A stretch of DNA of 64,000 nucleotides from Adiantum capillus-veneris (GCA_014529385.2 CM043949.1:141704858-141768857); one strand, 5' to 3'; counted from the stretch's first letter, positions 39,653-53,786 are shown. Translations and numbers: made by a program. The notes: generated from the letters alone by a model not told the origin.

Positions 39653-42600
39653 GTTCTTGTGTCAAAGGGCGTCTAGAATATTGTGCGGTTCTGGGGGAGG
39701 ATGCAGGCAATGTTGAGGATGTTGCAGGTCTTACTGCAAGGATTGTTGCTATTAGAGTTGTTTTGCCTACAGTAAAACAAGCTTGTTGGGATGTAAAGGA
39801 TGTGTAGGCTCATGCATTGATTGTGTTTTCTGTGAAGCGCACTATTGTTCCTCACATCCGTTTAGAAAAATCTACAAAACAGGCTTAGGATATTTTGGCT
39901 GGTCTTTATGCAAGTCGCAATGAGGCTAAAATTGTTTTGCTGCGTAAAGAGCTAGAGTCGAAGATTATGAATGAGGAAGATGATATGGACACTTTCCTTG
40001 CTAGTGTCAAGGATATCAATGGGCAACTTATTTTTGCAGGGGAAGTCATTTCAGACAGTTCCCTTGTGCAGACTGTTCTTGATGCCTTAGTAGATTCTTA
40101 CCAGACTTTTGCTAGTACTTGGAGACTTATGACCCAAGGAAATCCAAAAGTTGTCAAGTTTGATGCATTATGCACATTGCTGTTGCAAGAGTCACTTTCC
40201 AAAAAAGACAGGACAACGTGCAGTTGAACAGGTTTTTATTGCTTCTCAAAGAAAGGGTGGTAACAACGATGTAGCCACTTCTTATGGTTCTGCTACGAGT
40301 GGAAAAACTTCTGTTTCCAATGCTTCTGATAGCAACACTTCGTCTGGAAATTTTGGTGATAAGGGAAAAAAGAAGATGCGTTGCCATTATTGTAAAGCTA
40401 ATGATCACTTGATCAAGAAGTGTCCTAAGTTGAAGGCAAAAGAGGCTAAGAAGAAAGAGGGTGGTTCCACTACAAATGCTGGTTGCAATTCAAATGTAGT
40501 CATTGTTGAGTCTTCTATGAAAGGAGACTGTGTTGCTGATGTTGATGCAGAATGGGCTTTTAGTGCAGAGTGCAGTTACAATCCTGCACTCTAGTGCAGA
40601 GTGCAGTTACAATCCTGTTGTCCATGATGGGCTTTTAGTGCAGAGTGCAGTTACAATCCTGTTGTCCATGATGCATGCTTGTCAGTTGCTGCAGATTCAC
40701 ATGTGTGGTATTTTGACAGTGGTCCTACAAAGCACATTACCTCACATCATCGTGAATTGTTCACCTCTCTCAAGTCTGTCCCTCATGGGAATTTAGTCAC
40801 TTGTGACAACAATGCCTCTTATCCGGTTCAGGGAGTTGGAAAGATTGTGCTTACTGCTGCTAATGGCAGTTCTTCAACACTTGTTGATGCACTTTATGTA
40901 CCTGGGATCAAGAAGAATCTTGTGTCTGTATCTGTACTTGCTAGACTTGGACATGTAGTCAAATTTGTGGATGACAGATGTACAGTTCATGATCTCAATT
41001 TTGGTGATGAAATCGTTGCATCTGGGCTTTTGTGCCGTGGGCTGTATAAGCTCACTTTGTATGACAAGTGTGGACAAAATTTTGCAAATGCAGTTGCAGA
41101 TTCAAGGGCTATTTCAGATGCAAAACTTTGGCATGCACGTTTTGGTCATCTAAATTTTGCCAGAATGCGCGTTTGTAGAAATCTGATATGGTTGCTTCTT
41201 TGCCGCCTCTTGAAGCACCTGTAAAACATGTTTGTGAAGGCTGTATTTTGGGTAAGATGCAACGTTCTAAGTTTCCAAAGGATGGTTCAGTTCGGGCCAC
41301 ATGCAGGTTGCAACTTGTGCATAGTGATGTTTGTGGGCCCATGCAAACTCAATCCTTGGGCAATTACCTTTACTTCGTGACTTTCATTGATGATTACTCC
41401 AGGCATGCATGGGTATTTCCGCTTAAAGCAAAGTCCGAAGTTTTTATGTGCTTCAAACAATTTCTGGCTATGGCTGAAAATGTCTCGAAATGTACTATGG
41501 GCACCCTCCGTTCTGATCGAGGGGGGGAGTATATGTCTCATGAATTCAATGCATTTCTGGCTAGTTCTGGGATAAACCACCAATGTACGATGCCTATTAC
41601 ACCTTAGCAAAATGGTGTTGCTGAGGCACGATGTATGGTTAAAAGTCAAGCTTTGCCGCATTCTTTTTGGCTTGAGGCCATCACGTGTGCAAATTATGTA
41701 CTAAACAGGTGTCCTACGAAAGCTTTGTAGTCTATTACTCCATATGAAGCATGGCATGATATAAAGCCTTCTATTGAGCACATGCGTGTTTTTGGCTGTT
41801 TGGCATATGCTTTGGTGCCACAAACACAACGCAGAAAATTGAATGATAAGGCTGTCAAATGTATTTTTGTTGGTTATAGTGCTGAAAGCAAAGGTTACAG
41901 GTTGTATCATACACAAACAGAACGTATTCTGGTTCACAAGATGTAGTGCTTGTGGAAGATTCTGTTCAGCCTTTGCTGTCATGTACTAGAGACAATAATG
42001 TAAGCTCACAGGACATTTATGACATTTTGTTGCCTCTTTTCAGTGGGGTGGAAATACTAATGTAAGTTCCAATGAGGCAAATGTACAGCGTATGGGGGTT
42101 TCTGAAAATGTTATAGATCAGCCTATTACTGATGCAGATGTACATGATGTACTTGATGAGGAAAGGGCTGAAAATGAGCAGGCTAGAGGTATGCCAAAAT
42201 GGCTGGTGCACACTTTGCGTGACAGTAAATTGGATGCACCTTTGTCTAGTCATACTCGTTCAGGCTCTCGCCATGCATCTTATGCATCAGTTTTATGCTT
42301 TGACTGTGTCTAGTTTACATGATGTTGAGGAGCCTCAGTCTTTTGAAGAAGCACATAATTCAAAAAATTGGATGGCTGCCATGCAATCAGAATACGATGC
42401 ACTTATTGAAAATGACACATGGACTTTATGTGATTTGCCTCCTGGCAAAAAGGCCATTGGTACTAAGTGGGTTTACAAGTTGAAACGCAAGCCGGATGGT
42501 GAGATCGATTTCCATAAGGCTTGACTTGTTGCAAAGGGTTATGCACAGCAAAAAGACATAGATTATAAAGAGACTTTTTCTCCCACTTGTCGTATGACTA

Positions 42601-43857
42601 CTGTGCGTTTTCTATGTGCATTGGCATCTCATTTTGGTTGGGATGTACATCAATCAGACATTGTTACTCCTTTCTTGAATGGTGACATATTTGAGTAACA
42701 CAGCCTCACGGTTTTGTCAAGAAAGGACAAGAGGACAAAGTGTGCAAATGTAACAAGGATTTGTATGGGTTGAAGCAATCTCCTCGTGCTTGGTATGAGA
42801 AAGCTGACACTCATTTGGTCAAACAAGGCTTTCGTAACAGTCCAACAGAAATCACATTGTATGTAAAGCGTGAGGGTGATGTACTTCTCATTGTGGTTCT
42901 TTATGTCGATGATTTGATGATCACTGGACCAAATGAGAGACATATTGCTGAATTTAAGGCTGATTTGAATGCTACTTTCAAGATGAAAGATTTGGGGCTG
43001 TTGCATCATTACGTGGGTATACAGTTTAAGCAGTGTAATGATGGTATTGCCTTGTATCAGAAAAGTTACATAGAGACATTGCTATGTAAGTTTGGACTTG
43101 AGGATTGCAAACCTATTGCCACTCCCATGGAAACAGGTTTGAAGTTGAGTCTACATGATGCTGGCGATTCTGCTGATGTCACTGTTTATCAAACTGCTGT
43201 TGGCTACCTCATTTATGTATGCAACAGGAGGCTGGATATTTAGTTTGCAGTCTCACAGGTCAGCAGATTTATGCATAGCCCAGGGTCTAAGCATTGGCAG
43301 GCTGTCAAGAGGATTTTCCACTACCTTAGTGGCACTTTACATCTTGGCTTGTTTTATCCCAAGGGGGGATCATTGCCGCAAGACTTACATGCTTTTTCGA
43401 ACTCAGATTATGCTGGTTGTTTTGACACGCGAGTGTCCACAAGTGACTTTTGCTTCATGCTTGGCATTTCATGTATATCATGGTTGAGCAAGAAGCAACC
43501 TACTGTGGCCACTTTGAGTTGTGAGGCTGAGTACAGGGCAGTCTTCACAGCTACGGTCGAGTGTGTATGGCTTAGATGCCTTATGGTGTTTTGGGTGTTG
43601 AACAGGACACTGCCAACACAATCTACCCTGACAGTCAGAGCGCATTGGCACTTGCGAGGAACCCAATTTTTCATGCTTGCACAAAGAAAATTGAGGTGCA
43701 TTACCATTATGTTAGGGAGAGGCTCTCAGCAAGAGAGATCAGCTTTGCTTATGTGCCAACACAGGACAACCTTGCAGATCTTTTCACAAAGGCATTGTCT
43801 CGTGAGAAGCTTGAAGCTTTCCGCAAAGCTTTGGGCTTACTCCCCTTTGTGGACTGA
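39653..43857 (+). pseudogene. Gag-Pol remains of copia copy 2
   Basis: Gag remains lie at 39653-40450, including a CCHC knuckle (CHYCKANDHLIKKC). The protease motif YFDSGPTKH is near 40715 and keeps its DSG. The integrase (41188-41607) has DVCGPM, the RTDRGGE-like SDRGGEY and a stop in the PQQNG region. Reverse transcriptase (42132-43243) keeps YVDD (VLYVDDLMITG, about 42900). RNase H runs to 43857, with a frameshift near 43600. A 26-bp unit beginning TAGTGCAGAGTGCAG is triplicated at 40561, 40592 and 40636. Multiple stops and frameshifts make it non-functional. Confidence 0.88.
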
Positions 43858-43932
43858 TCATGTCTTCAGGGCATGGCACTTCCCTTTACTCATGTGCCAG
43901 CTCTTGTTCACCGCATCACTCCAAGGGGGATT

Positions 43933-44159
43933 TGTTACCATATACATGTGGTAGTGATGTGTGTGAACACACTAGTACCGTTGGGGCATTTTTTCCCTCT
44001 TTAGGAGGTTTTTTCCCTTGAGCGTTGTATATACGCCCATCACTCTAGGGCTATCTATCTTTCCATTGCACACTAAGTAACACACTCTCTATTGTGTGCC
44101 TTGAGCTTCCTTCGTCTTCTCCAAGCTGTGTGTGTTTCTCTGCAACCATAATTCCAATA
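43933..44159 (+). repeat. 3' LTR of copia copy 2
   Basis: It starts TGTTACCATATACATG after GGGGGATT and ends ATTCCAATA, where the family norm is ATTCCAACA. Confidence 0.88.
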
Positions 44160-44799
44160 GGTGGAGCCCTAAAGGCCTTGGGCGCCCGGACATTGCATAT
44201 TTTTACCCTAGGTATATAAGGCATTGTGTAAAAGAAATTAGGATTCTAAAGCTCATTTGTTCAGAGCACTCTTTGGCGATAGCTCTTGAGGTGTGTGGCT
44301 ATGGAGTCCTTGAGATTCTCCTTTCTCATGTGATTATGATTAACACTAATCAATGCTTAATTTTCTTTCACTATGCCTCTCTCATACTTCTTGTGATTGC
44401 TATGATGCTTTGATTAGTTAGATCTTAACTAATTAATGGTTAATCCCGCTCTAATCTTGTGTGATTGTCCTCTTTTGCTTGTGTGTGCATGTAGGTTTGA
44501 TTGGAGTGTGGTGCTCGATAGCTTGTGATTAATGTGTTGCATGATAGGATTAGTGTTGTGTGGGTCTTACAATCGTTAATGTGTGTGATTGGGTTGATTG
44601 GAGGTGAAGGGAAGTGGATGTGGAGATTGCCCATCATTGTGGCTTAGCTCCTCCATAGGCCAAGAAGCTCACCTTGTAGAGTCACCATCTGTGTTCCATG
44701 ATTAGCTTACTAATCATGTGAGTGTTTCCATGCCCTAGCCGGGTAGCTCATCCCTCCGGATCAATAATTTTGTTGGTCATTGGAGCTATGCAACGATGG
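44160..44799. other. Probable LTR/leader continuation, non-coding
   Basis: I see no gene. A TATA-like GGTATATAAGGC at about 44209-44220 and T-rich sequence suggest a continuation of the LTR begun at 39303. It ends where homology to gypsy remnant copy A begins, near 44800. Confidence 0.35.
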
Positions 44800-46932
44800 G
44801 ACCCCCAACACAAATCCTCTAGGAAACAGATTTATAATTGATCATAGATCTGATACCACAGTTCACTCGGCCCCATTCCAGTATTGTTACACATGTAAAA
44901 TGGACACTGATGTTGGGGAAGATCTGTTCTACATGGGATGGCTGAGTCTGACAATGTGGATTGGGTCCACTTAGTAGAAACCATAGATACTTGGGGAAAT
45001 AGGGGGACAACCTGGGCATCTGAGGGGGATGAAATGTCACAACTCATACCCTTAAATATGCTAGAAGCAATGCATATAGCTTCTGATGACCTACAAGATG
45101 AAGGCTTGACTGACATTGGAACCAATAGCGTCTCACAAGACTATAGTCCACACAATTTAGAGTCAAAATCATCAATTGAGATTGACTCTAAGGACAAAGA
45201 ATATGAGTATAATCTTAATGAAAATGTGGGGACAAACCATTCAGGTCCCAGTGGTACCCTAGATGACAATCTATCCAAGGGAGCAGAAGACACAAGTAGC
45301 GATTCATCTAGTGACTCTTCACTAGAGATCGTCCGTAATAAAAAATTAGACAAGAAGAGTAAGAGATATAAGAGGCAACGATATCAAGCAAATGTGCGTG
45401 CTAGAATAAATGCAAAGAAATCTACCACAGCATGTCTTAGTTATATAGGGGCATGTGATGCTCATCGGAAGTTGGTAGATGACTGGGTGGAATACCTTCA
45501 AAGCGTCATGTGGTGTAGTCCACAACCCATTGACATCACACAGCTAGAGGTTACAGAGAATCCAAAGTTGAGCCGTACTGTAAGGAGACAACAAAATTGA
45601 GATTTAACTCAACAACAAAAGGAAGCGTAAGTGAAATCACAATCCACAGAACAACAAGACCCCACAGAGTTACACCCTGCACCTAAAAATTTCAAATCCT
45701 ACACCACTTAGGAATGTAAGGTTGTGTATACAAAGGCACAAAGGACACCTATCAATGTAAGCAATGGAGTGTATGACGGTCCAATGCTAGTTAAAGAGAT
45801 AGAGTTAGCAGACCCAGGAGAAGAGTCCAAACCTGTTTTCATAACCCAAGATCTGATAGAGACTGAGGAGTATGCACTTAAAGAACTTCTCAAGGAATTC
45901 AAGGATATATTTGCTTGGACATATCATGATATGAAAGGTGTTCCACCTTCCGTGGTGCAACACACAATCCCCATGAATAGCATAGCTAAACCAGTCTAGC
46001 AACAACCCTACCCAATGAATCCTAAGTATGCAAAGATTATTCAAGAAGAGATTGAAAAGCTTGTGAAATGCAGATTCATATACCCTATTGAGCACAAAGA
46101 ATGGGTGTCTCCAATAGTGATTGTGCCTTGAGAAAATAAAACCCAAAACATTGCATGTCTAGGAGGTTGAACCATATGTCCCTATAGCCCAACTCTCTAG
46201 AGCTTTAACCTTATGTAGTTGAAACAAAGCTTGAGACACACAAGAAGCATCCTAATATAACAAAGAAAACATACAAGTGAGTCCCTAAAGCTTCTTTAAC
46301 GACCATGGATGATGCTAAAAAACAGGAGCCTTTTAAGAAACACCCCACTCGCTCCCAGAAATGTAAGAAAACATTGCGTTGGATTTCCAAACAACTATTG
46401 GAAGCTCAAGGCTACTATCAAGGAAATGATCAAATCTGGGTGCCAAAACATAAATTGTGCTCTTATCTGTCACCTGACCCATGTGAGTCAAATCCTGTGA
46501 CGATAAAGCCGATTGAAGATCGTGAGAAAGGAAAGATAACAGAACACTATACACCTGATCCGGAGCTAGTTTAGATACCCAAGCGAGAAAGGCTTGTTTT
46601 TCTAGCTCAACCATAGAAAAAACAAATGAACCTTCTTGCTCCTCATGTAGTTCATATACGAAAAAAGAAGCTTCGACACAACCTACACCTACCATTGTAC
46701 ATATCCATACAAATAAGAAAGAGTTTGCACCTCCCGTTGAAAGTTCACCACCTACAACAACGTTGCAAGTAAAATCATGGGAGAGTACCTTACCACCCTT
46801 GCAACTAGATGAAATGCCTAGGGCGGTTGGAAACTATTGGTCAAAGTCTTCACCCATGACAACTTGGAACAATTGGTTCAAAAGGTGACGACATCATTCC
46901 AAATTGTATGATCTACCCAAGGAAGGGGGGAG
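44800..46932 (+). pseudogene. Gypsy remnant copy B: protease tail and start of reverse transcriptase
   Basis: 44819-45070 matches copy A (GNRFIIDHRSDTTVHSA). The open frame 44938-45600 carries an acidic, Ser-rich linker (DTSSDSSSDSSLEIVRNKK) and a basic stretch. 45724-46130 is the reverse transcriptase front end (EFKDIFAWTYHDMKGVPPSV, KCRFIYPIEHKEWVSPI), interrupted by a TAG near 45998. The polymerase core is missing. 46305-46574 (YYQGNDQIWVPK) and 46575-46932 then follow, as in copy A. A purine run at 46920-46932 precedes an LTR-like start. The element lacks most of pol. Confidence 0.7.
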
Positions 46933-47208
46933 TGTTTGCTAACATTCATCATTCACTCACTCCCCTCTTAACCTTCCTCCCTAACTTCTCAATCTCCAAT
47001 CTTAGGGAATGTATATATAAAGCCTTATACTCACAAAAACCAAAATAAAAAAGTAAAAGAGCAAGATCCACCAAACAATAATCTGGAAACTTACAAGTTC
47101 TATATATGACACAAAATCATAAAAACACATTATGCATAAGGACACCACCTTTTGACACAACCCTTATAATATTTGCACTCTAACCATCATCTATTTGTGT
47201 GTACATAT
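46933..47208 (+). repeat. LTR-like start with TATA box (copy B)
   Basis: TGTTTGCTAACATTC follows the purine run, and GTATATATAAAGCC lies near 47010. It matches 10772-10997 except for a short insertion near 47085-47110. Confidence 0.45.
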
Positions 47209-47568
47209 ATGGCTAGTATGCTAGAGTCATCCACTCCTACCTTGGGTGAGAGGTACCCTCTTCACTTTTCGTACGTGTTTCACATAGTCTACCTGGTGCT
47301 TGCTTGTGAATGGGATTTGGTAGGTATGCTAGCGTGTAAGAGGAATTTCAAGGAGTTAGAATGGTTAATATGTCTTTGGACCATGACTGATCCATACTTA
47401 GTAGAGGACATCTCTTCAATTGCACAAGCTTATCCCCTTGACCAAAATGACTATAGATGCTTAGTGACGTTCTTAGTGAACATTTGTGCCTCTAATAATG
47501 AGAAAGAGTTACATGATTACATGGATATCTCATATGATCTCACGGATGGACTTTTTTTTTCTCGATGA
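47209..47568 (+). CDS. Conserved small acidic ORF of the gypsy-like remnant (copy B)
   Basis: From ATG 47209 (MASMLESS) it runs 119 residues. It shares ACEWDLVGMLAC, ELEWLI and DYRCLVTFLVN with the 10998-11420 ORF. A run of T at about 47550 appears to have shifted the frame, so the Asp-rich C-terminus of copy A is lost although the DNA encoding it (GATGATGACGAGGAT) is still there. The function is unknown. Confidence 0.45.
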   Translation: MASMLESSTPTLGERYPLHFSYVFHIVYLVLACEWDLVGMLACKRNFKELEWLICLWTMTDPYLVEDISSIAQAYPLDQNDYRCLVTFLVNICASNNEKELHDYMDISYDLTDGLFFSR

Positions 47569-48993
47569 TGACGAGGATAAGCGTTTAACCTTAGGGTTAC
47601 CTCCCAATCTCTACAATATCCTGTTCCCTTAACTCCCAAAAATGGGGGGTGTAACTAATTAGGTTAGGGTTCCTTATGTTGTTTGATTAAGTTCAATAAG
47701 GGTTGGTGCCTCTTCCCACTGATATGCCTCCTAGAGGTATTCTTTGTGTTTCCTAGTGTGTACAAGAACGTGTTGTTGTTGTTAGGATTTGGATCTTCAT
47801 GGAATCTTTCTCTCATTCACTGTTCAGTCGAGTGCGATGATCAACTCGAATAGGTGTTTCTTGTCCATTAGCATTGCCACTTGTCTTTGTTTTTGCATCC
47901 ATGTTTATCTGCTTTAAATGTGATTGGTAGCACAATATTTAGCACATTTGCTTAGATTAAACATTAGATTCTATATAATTTTTTGTCATAATCCCTTGTC
48001 TAGGTTTCAGAATCAAGCAGTCTGACTAAGCTAGTTTGACCAAGTTAGGAGTTAGAGATCTTCTCTTAATACCACGGGGAATGCCTTTCTAATAATCAAT
48101 GGTGACTTTAGGTGCTTAATCTAATTTAGGCAGCATTGTGTGCAATGTACTATGGCTTTCTAGTGGGCTTAGTTCCTATTGACCTTTAGCTTAAGTATTA
48201 TAAAGGGAGTTTATTAGTGTGATGAGTCTGGGGAGGGTAACAATATCATTGACCCCCCAAAATTACAATATTAAATGTTGAAAAAAAAAAGTGCCACATG
48301 TAAAAACTTACGCTGGAAGAGAAATCCCAGCTTGATTTGGTACTTCACACACATGTATTGCCTATGGTAATAGAGCCCTAGAGGTTCCCAGTGTGGATGA
48401 TTTTCATTGAAAAGCAAAAACCCCAAGGCATACAAAATAAGTACACACATCGAAAGCGAATCAATGTGAAAAACTTTTGGGGGTCAAACAAAGGGAATAA
48501 TTCAGGCGATGATTTCATGAGCAATTCTTTTTATTGTAGCTTGACTACAAGGTCTTCTAGGTATAGCCTTTAGTCAACGCTTGAACATAAAATACTTTGC
48601 TCTAGCGATTAAACAACTTAATTAACCACGGAAAATTGAGAAGCTTACCCATGGTATTAATAGTTGACCTCTAGTGCCTCTCGATCGTTAAATTAGCAAC
48701 CCGAGATTTGTTTATTTTTTACCTTTACAACTGCTTATGTGTTTGATCATATTATAGTTTAATGTTTTAATACTAACAAATTGTTTAATATTCTGTTACC
48801 AATCAATTTGTGTGCCTACAATTGCATATATTTTTTTATTATATATGAGAACGCAATTAATGTGCCAATTTTGGTAGATTTTACAGTGCTGAATAAGGCT
48901 AAGGACATTCAATCTCGAATGCTCTTCCACCTCCATGAACGAGCTTCATCTTAATAGATTTCGAGGATGAAACCTACATCAGGAAGGGGGGCA
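47569..48993 (+). repeat. Non-coding interior of gypsy remnant copy B
   Basis: It matches 11421-12793 in order and content, including the closing polypurine run AGGAAGGGGGGCA at 48981-48993. No gene is evident. Confidence 0.6.
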
Positions 48994-49925
<932 letters not shown>

Positions 49926-50049
49926 ATTTGTGAAATGCAGGTCCTTGGAGTAGATCTCTTGGTTATACATACACAAGCCTTCAGTATGCCAATAAGGCAT
50001 CTTGTCTGGCCAGGTGCTACATCTCTCATCAGGCATACAAGATCCCCCC

Positions 50050-50613
50050 TCTATGCTATTATTTGTTGATATCTCCAAGAGCATGTCGAATCACTCCCTT
50101 GAAGCTTCACATAGACAGAGATAGTAATGAATCTTGCTCCCCGAAGGGGAAGAAGAAGAAACTTGTCTCATGGGCTCATCTCTTTAAGGACTGTCTTTTC
50201 AAATCCCTAGCCAAGATGTCTCTTGGCAAGCTAAGGAACAATGTGGAAGCAGATGACCCTCCTTGGTGCGTAGAATCCAATCAGTGATAAAACATGCAGG
50301 GCCCAAAGTTAAAAAGGATCGAGAGATTGCAAACAGGGAGCTTGACGAAGAAGTAGAAGAGCTCTCCAAAAGAAAGCAAGAAGGAAGAGCTCTTCAGGAA
50401 GAGCACAAAATATGGCTTGAGGCCAAAACGTGTCTCACTAATTTACAAGCTGAAGAGATCAATGAGACCCAATTGCTGGCCAGAGAGCTTGCCCTCAAAC
50501 CCGAACCAGCCACCCAAGCTCATTTCTTCAGAGCTCTCAAAGCCAAAAAGAAGAAGGGACTCTATCACATCAATCACTTACGACAGGGGAAACGAAGAAA
50601 GAGACCAAAACGA
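50050..50613 (+). pseudogene. LINE-like ORF2, upstream half
   Basis: The clearest frame is 50263-50613. It has a Lys/Glu-rich helical stretch and then QAHFFRALKAKKKKGLYHI, matching the K-FFH-x-x-KxRRR-x-x-I-x-L pattern before the reverse transcriptase of plant LINEs. A second frame upstream (50063-50262) may be the preceding part, shifted. The ORF is cut at 50613 by copia copy 3 and resumes at 58371. Confidence 0.5.
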
Positions 50614-50641
50614 TGTTACCATATACATGTGGTAGTGATGT

Positions 50642-53222
50642 TGAGGCGGTCCGGGGCGGGCAACAAGAAGAGCGGCCTCTAAACACCCTTCGAGGCTCCC
50701 GTGCTGCTCAATTGGGGCTGGGGCAAGCACAATTAGAGACAACAACAACCCACAGCCAGAAACCAAACAAGAAAAGGGGCACCACCTAGTTGTAGATGCG
50801 AACTAGGACGCACGTGATATCTCCTTGTACTCAAACGCACAAAGAGAGGGGAATGCAAGATAGCCACACACACCAAACACAAACATTCACCACGCCAGAG
50901 AGAGGTAAAGAGCACAAATCAACTTGAGCAACTCAGTCTTAGCCTTAAAGACTAGATGCACACAAAGCTTGATGAGAAATAGAGAGACAACACAAAACTT
51001 GACCTTGTTGCCAATACACAAATTGTCTTAGGGTCACGGGAGCCCTCTCACCGAGCACCCTCTTACAATTGACCTTTTAGGCAAACAATTCAACAAGCCC
51101 TCAAACCACCAAGCATGAAATGGCACAACAAACTTCAAGGAAAATATACCTTCAACCACCTTATGAGCCAACTTATCAAGTCAATTTGGAGAGAAGAGTC
51201 GTAGTTGCAGCATACAATTGCACCCAAAACTATGAATCTTATTTATGGACAAGAGTAGGCTACAAGTGTGATTGCAGAGTATAGTATCACGCCACTCCTC
51301 TAGATGGCACAAGCTTCTCCATGCACCTATGTGTAGTGATGGAATAGAGCACTCACAATGCACACACTCTACATAACTAGGCTTGAAGAGTGGTGTGTTA
51401 TGTGTTGAGAATGGTGTGGTGTAGTGTGATCATGTGATGATTTACAAGGGAGAGAAGGGCTCTATTTATAGGTTTTAGAAGCCCCGATTAGGATTAGACC
51501 TAATCAAGTTTATTTGAAGAAATAAAATATTATGCATATTTTATTTTTTGAATGAGGGTGGGTCTCTCTTATCCTTTGAGTCACATGGATGTGGGCTCAA
51601 GGGAAGAGAATTATTGAGGATGAAAGGAGAGAGGATTGAGTGAATAATTTGGGAGTGCCTACTCTAGTAGAGGGTGCATTTTACAATAAGGTTAGTGGTT
51701 AGTAGTTAGTAATTATCACTACAAAATATTTACAAAATCATTCACCAAATGGTGAGATATATGATGAGAAAAGTTAGAGAAGGGATGAGCTTGTAAAGAG
51801 AGGTTGAAGCTTTGGAGAAGTTGACATTCACCTCTTTACAGCACCGGAAGAAGAAGCGGTCAGCATGGCGAAGTAGCGCGTGTCGATGAAGCTATGTTAT
51901 CCTCAAACCTTGGAAAATTCATGATAAAAGCCTTCATTTGCAGAGGTTAACCTTGGATTTTTGCTGATTTTTTAAGGTTCTTTACAAAGCTGGACAGAGT
52001 ATGGTAATATGGACATATATGTAGAGAGAAAGGGGGACACATAGGGTGTAGAAATGGAGGATGAAGGCTATGGAGGTGTGAGAGATGTGGCAATGGTGAA
52101 AAGGGTGAATTAGGACATGGGAGTTGCAGGTTTGGGAGTGGGAAGGAGAGGGAGGAGTGTGTGTGAAAGAGGAAAATGATAAAGTGGAAGAGGGAGTGTG
52201 GCTGCATAGCATGGGCAAGTTGGGGTCCACCAATAAAATCATAACTCACAGCTCGTAGCTCAAAAAAATATGAAAACATTTGAGGTGAAAGTTCAGCTCA
52301 CAAGCTACAACTTTTGTTTGTATCACCTTTCCAAATTCGGGGAGCATGTGATCTTTAAAAATTCAGCAAAATCGACTGTTTTTTCCACTGCACAAAGTCC
52401 TTGTGAGGTCCTTCTTTGGATTATTCTTTTGAATACCTCCAAGAGTGAGCTCCCCATGGTGCATGCATGCATTCCACATACCCTTGACCTTATTTGGTAG
52501 GTCTATAATTGAAGATATTGTTGAGATCATGATATGAGTGAATAATACAACTAAGAAAATCAAATATTGAGGGGTCTAAAAAAAATATGTACATGTCAAA
52601 TATAAATAATATAGGTGGAGAAAATATAAAGGGGTCAAAATAAATCTCTCTCATTATAAGTCTACCATAAAAAGATGAATATTTTTGGTGGTCTAATTTA
52701 TGAGAGTAATAGAGAATGGATGTAGGAAGGAAAAAATCACAATAGTGAAAAATATACACATAAATAGAACTAGTTTTTTTTGGATTTTTATTGGGATGGA
52801 GTTACACCAAAAATAAGAGAAGCTTGCATGAAAGCATTTTTATATGGAATAAAGAGTACTCAAAATGGTAAGAAAAAATATGGTAATGTTGAGTCAATGT
52901 ACATAACATAAATAACACACCATAGGTAGAAATATTTAAATGAATACCAAAATAATTACGAAAAATCCTTTTATTTAGGCCCTATATACAATGAAATATT
53001 TACACACAAATGGGCCATAATATACTATTTTTTTTATTTTTTTGGCTCAACTAGCCCAGCGACTAGCTAATTAAGGGTTTTTTAGAAGATATGGGAAAAG
53101 TCCCCTAACTCACACACACCTATATACAGTGAAATGGTAAGGATAGCCACAGTGTTTGGATGATTTTGGTAGGGTGGGTTAACTCACTATGGCAATTACG
53201 GAGAGCCGAAAAACGGCTATCA
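50642..53222 (-). mobile_element. TG...CA insertion in the copia 5' LTR, probable solo LTR
   Basis: The 2581-bp segment begins TGAGGCGG and ends GGCTATCA. It is flanked by ATGT on both sides (50638-50641 and 53223-53226), and the LTR sequence around it is otherwise uninterrupted. TG...CA ends with a short target duplication fit an LTR. A TATA motif on the minus strand (CTATAAATAGAGCC near 51470) suggests minus orientation, with about 1.75 kb of U3. No coding frame is present. A hairpin, GCCGAAAAACGGC, lies 5 bases from the right end. It could also be a non-autonomous element of another class. Confidence 0.65.
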
Positions 53223-53423
53223 ATGTGTGTGAACACACTAGGACCGCCAGGGCATTTTTCCCTCTTTAGGAGGTTCTTCCCCCGAGCATTGTATATACGC
53301 CCATCACTCTAGGGCTATCTATCTTTCCATTGCACACTAAGTAACACACTCTCTATTGTGTGCCTTGAGCTTCCTTTGTCTTCTCCAAGTTGTGTGCGTT
53401 TCTCTGCAACCCTAATTCCAACG
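53223..53423 (+). repeat. Remainder of the copy 3 5' LTR
   Basis: It runs from ATGTGTGTGAACACAC to ATTCCAAC and matches 58170-58364. The TG start of this LTR is 2.6 kb away at 50614. Confidence 0.85.
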
Positions 53424-53440
53424 ATTGGTATCAGAGCAGG
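53424..53440 (+). promoter_or_regulatory. Primer-binding site of copia copy 3
   Basis: GATTGGTATCAGAGCAGG follows the 5' LTR. TGGTATCAGAGC pairs with initiator tRNA-Met, as in the intact copia. Confidence 0.85.
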
Positions 53441-53786
53441 TGTATCTTCCCGGGATTAGTCGCCAGCTGCTCCAGCACACGTTTGCTCACTTTCTCTGAT
53501 TTTAGTGAGCTTTGGCGAGCGTTTGTAGGTTGAAAAATATTTCGGGAGAACTCGTAGAGCCTGGTCTGCTCAAATTTTTGATTTGGGCTCATTTTGGCCT
53601 CCGTTTCCACTACAGGCAGTGCTGCATAGGCTATTTCGTCATTTTGTGTAAAATTTCTGCCAGTGCCGTTTTCTACATAACAGGTGCCTTACAGTCTTCT
53701 ACGGTTTGTGCTATATAGCACGTGTAGTTCTCGCTATGTTTCTCCTATTTTTTGGGCAGTTTTCACATTAGGTGCAGCATTTACCA

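Larger units (their letters stand above)
39502..44159 (+). mobile_element. Decayed copia of the second family (copy 2)
   Basis: It runs from a partial 5' LTR (39502-39652) to a complete 3' LTR (43933-44159). A deletion fuses the 5' LTR directly to gag, removing the rest of the LTR, the primer site and the gag start. The flanks GATGG (39497-39501) and GGTGG (44160-44164) may be a target duplication with one mutation. Pol is broken in many places. Confidence 0.85.

Noticed and set aside
45998-46005. TAG in the copy B reverse transcriptase start as a programmed readthrough site
   Set aside because: The polymerase core downstream is missing and further frameshifts follow, so simple decay explains it.
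50642-53222. Helitron interpretation, because of a hairpin near the right end
   Set aside because: Helitrons end CTRR and make no target duplication. Here the end is CTATCA and ATGT is duplicated on both sides.
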